Part shown: piece by piece, positions 8,108 to 14,804 of the stretch
Layout of the letters: each line of letters opens with the position of its first letter
How positions within the stretch are numbered: the stretch's first letter is position 1
NCBI GenBank assembly: GCA_024638525.1
Contig: JAHEKB010000014.1
Coordinates: forward strand, 1-19,668
DNA from: Bacteroidota bacterium
GTDB lineage: Bacteria > Bacteroidota > Bacteroidia > NS11-12g > UBA9320
Direction: 5' to 3'
Length of the DNA stretch: 19,668 nucleotides
Made by a program: the position numbers and the translations under genes
Notes under the pieces: generated by a model
The model's input: only the letters and a program-made list of their open reading frames with translations
What the model was told of the DNA's origin: nothing
The model's database searches: none

Positions 8108-8602
8108 ATGAAATCAAAAGTATTACCCCTTCTCTTGTGCCTTGGAATGATCGGAAGTTCCATGAATGCCTTCGCAGACTACGGAAATCCATTACAACGC
8201 TACTATAAAGTGGTCGTGGTGCACAGTTCAAACATCTCTTCAGCAATAAGGATGGTCAATCCAAGCTTAAATCTGGAAGAGGTACTGTCCAAGATCATTC
8301 ACAGCGAAGATTGGTTGGAAAAATTCGACTTTGTTGAGGAATTAATCACTGAGTCCTTAGCCCAGGAAGAAGAGGTGTTGGACCTGGAATTGGAGGCCTA
8401 TGCAGAACAAAGGAATTTACAAGAAAGCCTGACGATGGCAGATTCAGATGAAGTGCTGGAAGATGAAGCTTTGGATATGGAACTTGAACGCATCGCCGAG
8501 AAAAGGAGCTATGGCTCAGAAGATGTAGAGGAGATACTGGAGGATGAAGCTCTAGATCTGGAATTGGAGCGTATGGCCGAACAAAGAGAATTAAAGAAAT
8601 AA
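8108..8602 (+). CDS. small exported protein with acidic triple repeat, function unknown
   Basis: I do not recognise this 164-residue protein. Residues 1-23 form a signal peptide ending in NAFA, so it should be exported. Residues 24-80 are mixed and contain VVVVHSSNISSAI. The C-terminal half is strongly acidic and holds three copies of a 16-17-residue unit of the form LEDEALDLELERMAEQR at 87-102, 117-133 and 144-160, probably helical and perhaps coiled coil. The gene begins three bases after the anti-sigma stop, so it belongs to the sigma operon. The acidic character is shared with the next gene's product. It may be a regulated envelope factor, a signal sensor or a metal or polycation binder; none of these can be chosen from sequence. 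Confidence 0.75.
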   Translation: MKSKVLPLLLCLGMIGSSMNAFADYGNPLQRYYKVVVVHSSNISSAIRMVNPSLNLEEVLSKIIHSEDWLEKFDFVEELITESLAQEEEVLDLELEAYAEQRNLQESLTMADSDEVLEDEALDMELERIAEKRSYGSEDVEEILEDEALDLELERMAEQRELKK

Positions 8603-8627
8603 TTAGAACCCCCTATACACTAGAATC

Positions 8628-9695
8628 ATGAAAACAAGAATATTTACCATTAGCCTATTATTCTTCTTTCTCTCTGCCTTACCGCTATATGCGCAGGTAG
8701 ATTCAACTGAACGAGAAGAAGAGGCAGAAGAAGCCATTGAAGAAGTGGAAGAAATCATCGAAGACATTGACATCGAAGATGTAGACATGCAAGATGATCG
8801 CATCATCATCCAGGGCGATGATGGAGAAGAGGTTATTGTCGATGGTGAAAACAGCACGATTATCATCAATGACGGTGAGGAAAGAATCATTATCGACGGT
8901 AAGAAAGGAAAGGTGGTCGTTCGTGAAAAGGTAATTTTAAAAGACTATGACGGAAATGTAGATAGCTCAATGATGCATGAAGGAAATTGGCCGGACTCCA
9001 TGGAACGACAAATAGAAATTGAACATACATTTTTCCACGACGACCCTGAAAAGGCAGAGTATGAATTGGTCACCACCGATTGGTTTAATATGCAAATTGG
9101 ATTGAACAATATGCTCAATGCCAATGATCAATTGGAAATGCCCACTGGTTTTGAAAACATGGAAGTGTCCACTGGTAAATCCATCAATTTTCAGATCCAC
9201 TTTGTACAGCAGGCCTTGAATATCTATAGAGATAATATTAGGCTGGTCTACGGATTGGGATTGGACATAAACAACTACCGTTTCGACAATGATGTGATCT
9301 TGGGTTATGATTCCATTGGAGCACTGATGGCTGAGCTTGATACCGACACGGAATACAAGAAGAACAAACTGGTTACCCAATATCTCACCGTACCCTTGAT
9401 GCTGAATCTTAAACTAGGCAGGGATGATGACAAATCATTTAAGATTTCCTTCGGTCCCAATTTTGGTTACCTACTCACCAGCCATCAAAAGTTAAAATGG
9501 TCTGAGAATGGCAGGCAGAAATCCAAAATAAAAGAAGATTATAACCTGGAAAAATTCAGAGTCGGATACGAACTGCAATTTGGATACGGACCCTTTGTCC
9601 TCTTTGGAAAGTACTATCCGAATTCCATGTTCAAACAAGATCAAGGACCCGACCTGCGCACAGTATCTGCAGGTATCCTAATCGGATCAATATAA
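8628..9695 (+). CDS. outer-membrane beta-barrel protein with acidic N-terminal region
   Basis: A 355-residue predicted outer-membrane protein. A signal peptide ends near LYAQ (20-23). Residues 27-57 are a run of mostly Glu and Asp. Residues 58-100 contain short beta-forming repeats separated by turns, such as IIIQGDDGEEVIVDG and IIINDGEERIIIDG. From about 150 onward, alternating strands and aromatic residues (GYDS, FGYLLTS, FGYGPFVLFGKYY) and a C-terminal strand ending in GILIGSI resemble the PorT/outer-membrane beta-barrel family (PF13568 type) of Bacteroidota. It starts 25 bases after the acidic-repeat gene and is last in the sigma operon, with a terminator just after its stop. No TonB plug, POTRA or OmpA peptidoglycan-binding domain is visible. 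Its cargo or partner is unknown. Confidence 0.72.
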   Translation: MKTRIFTISLLFFFLSALPLYAQVDSTEREEEAEEAIEEVEEIIEDIDIEDVDMQDDRIIIQGDDGEEVIVDGENSTIIINDGEERIIIDGKKGKVVVREKVILKDYDGNVDSSMMHEGNWPDSMERQIEIEHTFFHDDPEKAEYELVTTDWFNMQIGLNNMLNANDQLEMPTGFENMEVSTGKSINFQIHFVQQALNIYRDNIRLVYGLGLDINNYRFDNDVILGYDSIGALMAELDTDTEYKKNKLVTQYLTVPLMLNLKLGRDDDKSFKISFGPNFGYLLTSHQKLKWSENGRQKSKIKEDYNLEKFRVGYELQFGYGPFVLFGKYYPNSMFKQDQGPDLRTVSAGILIGSI

Positions 9696-9733
9696 AGATT
9701 TAACTTAGCTTTTAGTATGCGTTTTTATTCGAG

Positions 9734-9758
9734 GGGCTCCGCAAGGAGCCCTTTTTTT
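9734..9758 (+). terminator. intrinsic terminator of the sigma factor operon
   Basis: A 7-bp GC-rich stem GGGCTCC/GGAGCCC (9734-9740 and 9745-9751) closes on a GCAA tetraloop and is followed by seven T residues (9752-9758). It lies 38 bases after the beta-barrel stop. The T tract overlaps the TAA stop of the converging L,D-transpeptidase gene (9757-9759). Read on the minus strand the hairpin has no good T tract, so it mainly serves the plus-strand operon. Confidence 0.9.
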
Positions 9759-11571
9759 ACATCTCATCCAGGCGTCTGAGAATGTATTTATTCTGATCGT
9801 AAATATCGTAGCAGAAACTTGCCTTTCCATCCTTATCAAAATAAATGGTGCGATAATCCATATAGATGGGAATAGGTTTGTGCAATCTGATCTTGTATAG
9901 GGTGTCTTGTGCTTGAATAGTAGCGGTGCTATCCTCCGGGTCATAATCCTTGAGGCGGTCTTTATCCAAGGGTTCAAAACCCATCATGATCCTGAAGTCA
10001 TCGCCATCGTATTTGCGGCTCGACTGCATCACGAACTCTCCAAACAGCAAAGGATCTTCCAAGCGAACACAACCGTGGCTTACTGCGCGTTGCGGTAATT
10101 TGAATTTGGACTTTTGAGGGGTGTCATGCATAAAGATATCAAATGCATTCCAGAAAATGTACTTGACCTTGCCCAAGGCATTGTGAGTACCGGGTGTCTG
10201 GACGATTCGGTAAGGAATATTATTCGGCTTGAATCTGGACCAATCTATGGCCTCGGAATCCAGCAAGGAATCTCCTAAATAGACTTCGTAGTGGTTTCTG
10301 CTCAAATATGTAGGATCCCTTCTCATCTGCCAGTACATCTCATTTTTGATGATACTCTTGGGTACTGTCCAGGTAGGATTAATCACGACCATGGATACCC
10401 TGGCAGAAATCTGAGGGGTTTCCATATCCTTAGGCAGTTTATGCAGCCAGCCGGAATCCGTATAGCGCATGACCAACTCATCGTAATTATCCGGAAGGTT
10501 CTTTCCTATGCAAACGGCCATGTTCTTCACACTATCCTTATAATAGAGATATACCCTGTATTCGGGAAGATTCACATAAATAAACGGGGCATCTGTCGGA
10601 TCGGGGCGGGAGAACCAACGTTCACGCTCCAAATTGGCCTTAATCTGATTGATTTTTTCCTGTGAAGCGGAATTGATGATCTTATAGGTCTTAAATCCCA
10701 TAATGCCATCTGAGGCCAATTGGTATTTCTCCTGCAGTCTTTTGATAACAGCAACCAGGCTGTCATTGTAGACGCTGTCCTCCTGGATGGTCAAGATAGA
10801 GCTATCAGGTTCCATCATCTTTTTGAGTTTTTTGACCACTAGTGGTATAATACGCACTGTATCGCCAGGGCTAATTTTTGGATACTCGCTGAAGTCAATG
10901 GGTTGTTGTTTTTCCCTGAGAACTTCTGCCTGATAGTGAACCAATAATTCTCGCAAGTAATTATAGACCGTATCGTCGCGATGATACTGATCCATCAATC
11001 TCAACTTCTTGTTGCTCTTGATGAATTTTTTCCAATTCAGATCTTCATGCCTATTCAGTGGAAGCATATAGGTATATCCGTAAATATCCTTGGGGTGTGT
11101 TCTTCCTTTGGCCAAATCCTTATAGAGGTCAATATTGGCATGGGTGCTTAATATTTCTAATTCCGCCAAAATTCGATAAGCACTATCGGCAGTGCCAATC
11201 TGGGAAAGATTATCCCGGTAATGACCGATCACAGATGAATAATAATAACGAGGATGCAGACCGTGCGATATACTGTGTTCTATCGTCTTATTCCAGTCTT
11301 CCCAATGCGCAGAATCGCCTGTTAGTCCGGCCCACCAGAGTGGTTTATATTTTCTATCACTATAAAACTGTTTAATGGTGTCCCAATGCTCTAAATCCGT
11401 GGAGCATAACAAAGTCAATCCTTGTTCAAAACGCTCTTGTATATATAATTCTAGGCTGTCTGGATAAAGCGTAAAGGAGTCGTCCAGCGAAACTTCTTTG
11501 TTCTTTTTGCAAGAAGATAGCAGGACTGCTGCCAGACAAAGAAAAAAGGAGATGGAAAGCAGTTTTCTCAT
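9757..11571 (-). CDS. lipoprotein L,D-transpeptidase, YcbB/LdtD-like
   Basis: A 604-residue protein that should form 3-3 cross-links in, or attach proteins to, peptidoglycan. A lipoprotein signal ends in the lipobox LLSS-C21, so it is membrane-anchored in the periplasm. Residues about 40-240 match the scaffold region of LdtD-type enzymes. A peptidoglycan-binding-like segment lies near 255-300 (IKRLQEKYQLASDGIMGFKTYKIIN), and the YkuD catalytic domain starts at about 330. The active site is SHGCVR (498-503) with nucleophile C501, plus the conserved MHDTP (481-485) with H482. All key residues are present and length is normal. It follows a second YkuD-type gene by 21 bases on the same strand, so they are likely cotranscribed. 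Confidence 0.92.
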   Translation of the reverse strand: MRKLLSISFFLCLAAVLLSSCKKNKEVSLDDSFTLYPDSLELYIQERFEQGLTLLCSTDLEHWDTIKQFYSDRKYKPLWWAGLTGDSAHWEDWNKTIEHSISHGLHPRYYYSSVIGHYRDNLSQIGTADSAYRILAELEILSTHANIDLYKDLAKGRTHPKDIYGYTYMLPLNRHEDLNWKKFIKSNKKLRLMDQYHRDDTVYNYLRELLVHYQAEVLREKQQPIDFSEYPKISPGDTVRIIPLVVKKLKKMMEPDSSILTIQEDSVYNDSLVAVIKRLQEKYQLASDGIMGFKTYKIINSASQEKINQIKANLERERWFSRPDPTDAPFIYVNLPEYRVYLYYKDSVKNMAVCIGKNLPDNYDELVMRYTDSGWLHKLPKDMETPQISARVSMVVINPTWTVPKSIIKNEMYWQMRRDPTYLSRNHYEVYLGDSLLDSEAIDWSRFKPNNIPYRIVQTPGTHNALGKVKYIFWNAFDIFMHDTPQKSKFKLPQRAVSHGCVRLEDPLLFGEFVMQSSRKYDGDDFRIMMGFEPLDKDRLKDYDPEDSTATIQAQDTLYKIRLHKPIPIYMDYRTIYFDKDGKASFCYDIYDQNKYILRRLDEM

Positions 11572-11592
11572 GAAAATGCTATTTCAAAACTA

Positions 11593-12357
11593 TCACTTTA
11601 GCTCGTCAAGAGGGAAGTAAAGTTCTGCATTCAAAAGGTGAGAGTTAGAATTGTAGTAGTCATTGCTGTGGTATATAAATAAGCAACTACCTCCTTTTAA
11701 GGTATGAACAAGGACACTATTAACCCTTGAATCAACTGCAGGGCAGCCAAAGCTTCGTCCTATTCTCTCCTCCCTATCTACAAAATACTGACTTACATAA
11801 TTCGCACCATGCATGACAATTCCCCTTGAAAATGCGTTGCTATTGAACCTTCTTTCTATCCCATTCAATTTTAGGGATAAACCATTTCTTCCATGATAGC
11901 TACCTCCGGTGATATAAAAGCCCAATGAACTCTTATTGGATCTGTGTTGATTGCTAAAGGTATTTGCAAAACTACTGCCGGAACGTCTGCCATGTGCAAC
12001 CAACTCATTGAAAACAATCTTTTTCTCTTTGAAATCAATCACCCACAATCGTTTGCTATTGCAATACTTGGTGAAGTCAATGATACTGATATAACGGTCA
12101 TTCTGCAATTGATCTGTGGCCCTCAGAAAAGTGTAGCCTTTGAGCGCCTTGTGAAATACCTCATAATCCAACGTATCCTTCTCAAAATGCAAATGGTGAT
12201 AGATCAAGGAAGAATAGCGCGAGAACTCATCTGAATCCAGGCTAATCAAGCGTTTGGGATTCGCATTGTCCTCAATGGGTGGGCTGAATGCCGTCGTGCT
12301 GATCAAACAAAAAGTCAAAAGGAATACCCATGAGAACAGACGCGCTGCTCTCCTCAA
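11593..12357 (-). CDS. exported L,D-transpeptidase-family protein (YkuD_2 type)
   Basis: A 254-residue protein of the murein L,D-transpeptidase catalytic domain family, a divergent branch of YkuD widespread in Bacteroidota. The family pattern is clear: SLGFYITGGSYHGRNGLSLKLNG (from S144), RGIVMHGANYV (178-188) with H183, and GRSFGCPAV (200-208), where C205 is the presumed nucleophile. The histidine of the classical SHGC box is replaced by phenylalanine, which is normal in this branch. Residues 7-24 form a signal peptide. The start is TTG at 12357; no in-frame ATG lies between the upstream stop and the signal sequence. It sits 49 bases after the pyrophosphatase stop and 21 bases before the LdtD-like gene. 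Activity on peptidoglycan is inferred from the family. Confidence 0.85.
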   Translation of the reverse strand: MRRAARLFSWVFLLTFCLISTTAFSPPIEDNANPKRLISLDSDEFSRYSSLIYHHLHFEKDTLDYEVFHKALKGYTFLRATDQLQNDRYISIIDFTKYCNSKRLWVIDFKEKKIVFNELVAHGRRSGSSFANTFSNQHRSNKSSLGFYITGGSYHGRNGLSLKLNGIERRFNSNAFSRGIVMHGANYVSQYFVDREERIGRSFGCPAVDSRVNSVLVHTLKGGSCLFIYHSNDYYNSNSHLLNAELYFPLDELK

Positions 12358-12406
12358 GGCATAAGTAATTGCGCCTAATTGGATATTTTTCAGTGACTTT
12401 ACGATC

Positions 12407-14719
12407 TTATAATCCTTTAATCGCTACAGTTTCATTTTCCTTCTCTGCACAACAGGAAGGAGTTTCTGAGCTGCTAACGGACTCTACAACGATAATATTA
12501 TTATCACTTGCATTCGGGGTGCTTGCATGTGCATTACCGGCCAACTGTCCTAATATCGGGGCAATTACCAATCCTACTAAGCAAGTAAGTTTAATCAGGA
12601 TATTCATAGAAGGTCCGGAAGTATCCTTGAACGGATCACCTACAGTATCTCCAGTTACAGCAGCTTTGTGTGCTTCTGATCCTTTGAAAGTCATTTCACC
12701 ATCTATCTCTACACCTGCTTCAAAAGATTTCTTTGCATTGTCCCAAGCTCCACCCGCATTATTCTGGAAAATTGCCCAGAGTACACCGCTGACACAAACA
12801 CCTGCCATATATCCTCCCAGTACTTCTGCTGCAAGAGGCCAATCTTGGGTAAAGAAACCTGTTAAAAAGGCTATAAGAAGTGGAGTTACAATAGTCAAAG
12901 CTCCGGGAAGCATCATTTCTCTCAATGCCGCCTTGGTGCTAATATCAACACATTTACCGTACTCAGGCGTTCCAGTTCCTTCCATAATACCTGGTATTTC
13001 TTTAAACTGTCTTCTTACCTCTTTAACCATTTCCATCGCGGCTTTACCCACGCTCTGCATAGCAAGAGCAGAAAAGACCACGGGCACCATACCTCCGACA
13101 AATAATGCCGAGAGCACGGGTGCTTTAAAGATATTGATTCCTTCAATTCCAGTAAAGGTCACATAAGCAGCGAACAACGCTAGGGCGGTCAATGCAGCAG
13201 ATGCGATGGCAAATCCTTTTCCCACGGCCGCTGTTGTATTTCCAACCGAATCTAAAATATCTGTTCTTTCTCGTACCTCTTCTGGTAATTCACTCATCTC
13301 TGCAATTCCACCTGCATTGTCGGCAATAGGTCCAAAGGCGTCAATAGCAAGCTGCATAGCAGTGGTCGCCATCATTGCGCTAGCGGCAATAGCTACTCCG
13401 TAAAATCCTGCAAAAGCATATGAAGCCCAAATCGCTGCAGCAAAAAGCAAAACAGAGGAGAAGGTTGAGATCATCCCAGTCGCCAAACCTGCAATGATGT
13501 TTGTTGCTGCTCCAGTAGAGGAGTTCTGAACAATATTCATTACGGGTTTCTTACCGAGACCTGTATAATATTCTGTGAAGAATGAGATCAAGCCACCGAC
13601 TGCCAAACCGATTAAGGTGGCGTAAAAGACATTCATCCTGCTTACTATTCTCGCTCCCTCTTCACCGAAAAATTGCATTTGCAATGTCTCTGGAAGCATG
13701 TATTGGATGACGAAATATCCCGCTATTGCAGTAAGTCCCAAAGCAACCCAATTACCAATATTTAAAGCCCTCTGTACTTGAGGTTCTTTGGCGTCATTAG
13801 AAGTAATCTTGATAAAGAAAGTTCCAATAATGGAAAAAATCAATCCGATTGCTGCTATTACAATTGGAAGAATTATCGGACCTGAACCTGTAAATTCAGA
13901 TAGTACCTGGCCATTATCTGCCATGTCCTTAACAATGTAATTACCTAAGACCATAGAGGCCAAGACAGTGGCAACATAAGATCCAAAGAGATCTGCCCCC
14001 ATACCTGCAACATCTCCTACATTGTCTCCAACATTATCTGCTATGGTCGCTGGATTTCTAGGATCGTCCTCTGGAATTCCCGCTTCAACTTTTCCTACGA
14101 GATCCGCTCCAACATCTGCTGCTTTGGTATATATACCTCCGCCAACTCTGGCAAAAAGGGCAATGGACTCTGCTCCCAAGCTGAATCCAGCTAAGGTTTC
14201 AAGTACCACGGTCATTTCGTCATAGAAAGGCTTGTCACCTCCTACAAAGTTCATGAAGAGCAAGGCAAACAGCGCGCTCAAACCGAAGACCGCTAAACCT
14301 GCAACTCCCAGACCCATTACTGTTCCACCATTAAAGGAAACCTTCAGGGCTTGAGGCAAGCTTGTTCTAGCTGCCTGTGTTGTTCTGACGTTAGCTGAGG
14401 TTGCAATCCTCATACCGATATTACCTGCAACTGCTGAGAAAACTGCACCCATTACAAATGCGATAACAATAAACCAATGAGTAGTTTCTACATAAGATGA
14501 CAATAAGGCAAGCAAAGCACCCGCTATCACCACAAAAATGGCGAGTATGCGGTATTCTGCCTTCAAAAAGGCCAGTGCTCCTTCCTTGACATAGTTTGCC
14601 AAGGTTCTCATTTTCTGATCTCCAGCGTCTTGTTTATTGACCCAAGCGGCTTTTAAAGCCATGACTATCAGACCAATAATACCAAAAATTGGCAGGATGT
14701 AAATCAAATTTTCTTTCAT
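12407..14719 (-). CDS. hppA: membrane-bound ion-translocating pyrophosphatase, K+-dependent type
   Basis: A 770-residue, roughly 16-helix membrane protein that hydrolyses pyrophosphate and pumps H+ and/or Na+ across the inner membrane. The pyrophosphate-binding acidic motifs are complete: DVGADLVGKVEAGIPEDDP (202-220) and NPATIADNVGDNVGD (222-236). A second catalytic segment is AIDAFGPIADNAGGIAEM (458-475). The segment GNTTAAVGKG (493-502) has Ala at 497 and Gly at 500, where K+-independent enzymes have Lys and Thr. By family knowledge this marks the K+-dependent class, which includes many Na+ pumps. The ion pumped cannot be decided from what I can read. A polar C-terminal tail of about 45 residues after the last helix contains SCCAEKENE. 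A candidate promoter precedes it, and two cell-wall genes follow. Confidence 0.95.
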   Translation of the reverse strand: MKENLIYILPIFGIIGLIVMALKAAWVNKQDAGDQKMRTLANYVKEGALAFLKAEYRILAIFVVIAGALLALLSSYVETTHWFIVIAFVMGAVFSAVAGNIGMRIATSANVRTTQAARTSLPQALKVSFNGGTVMGLGVAGLAVFGLSALFALLFMNFVGGDKPFYDEMTVVLETLAGFSLGAESIALFARVGGGIYTKAADVGADLVGKVEAGIPEDDPRNPATIADNVGDNVGDVAGMGADLFGSYVATVLASMVLGNYIVKDMADNGQVLSEFTGSGPIILPIVIAAIGLIFSIIGTFFIKITSNDAKEPQVQRALNIGNWVALGLTAIAGYFVIQYMLPETLQMQFFGEEGARIVSRMNVFYATLIGLAVGGLISFFTEYYTGLGKKPVMNIVQNSSTGAATNIIAGLATGMISTFSSVLLFAAAIWASYAFAGFYGVAIAASAMMATTAMQLAIDAFGPIADNAGGIAEMSELPEEVRERTDILDSVGNTTAAVGKGFAIASAALTALALFAAYVTFTGIEGINIFKAPVLSALFVGGMVPVVFSALAMQSVGKAAMEMVKEVRRQFKEIPGIMEGTGTPEYGKCVDISTKAALREMMLPGALTIVTPLLIAFLTGFFTQDWPLAAEVLGGYMAGVCVSGVLWAIFQNNAGGAWDNAKKSFEAGVEIDGEMTFKGSEAHKAAVTGDTVGDPFKDTSGPSMNILIKLTCLVGLVIAPILGQLAGNAHASTPNASDNNIIVVESVSSSETPSCCAEKENETVAIKGL

Positions 14720-14736
14720 AGTAATTTTAAAGGGCG

Positions 14737-14744
14737 CAAAAATA
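14737..14744 (-). promoter_or_regulatory. candidate -7 promoter box for the pyrophosphatase gene
   Basis: On the minus strand this reads TATTTTTG, an exact match to the Bacteroidota housekeeping -7 consensus TAnnTTTG, 17 bases before the ATG at 14719. I see no clear TTG at the -33 position. The implied leader is very short. Confidence 0.4.
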
Positions 14745-14752
14745 GGATATCT

Positions 14753-14766
14753 CCTGAACTTTCAGG
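14753..14766. promoter_or_regulatory. 14-base dyad upstream of the pyrophosphatase gene
   Basis: CCTGAA and TTCAGG form a perfect inverted repeat around a two-base centre. It lies about 9 bases upstream of the candidate -7 box, inside the promoter spacer, where a repressor could block polymerase. It could also be a weak hairpin after the giant surface-protein gene, but no minus-strand T tract follows it. Confidence 0.3.
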
Positions 14767-14804
14767 CTTTTAGCTGCATGATTCTCAATATGAAGAACTA
14801 CAAA

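Noticed and set aside
8603..8890. 95-codon Ser/Met-rich frame opposite the acidic barrel gene
   Set aside because: It is the reverse reading of the GAA/GAT-rich acidic segment, which gives Ser, Met and Ile by composition alone.
9705..9977. 90-codon minus-strand frame over the terminator and the end of the L,D-transpeptidase gene
   Set aside because: It crosses the terminator hairpin and lies inside a certain gene in another frame.
12369..13166. 265-codon open frame on the plus strand opposite the pyrophosphatase
   Set aside because: Its peptide is rich in Ser, Pro, Ala and Ile in the way antisense readings of membrane-protein genes usually are, it has no recognisable domain, and the minus-strand gene is certain.
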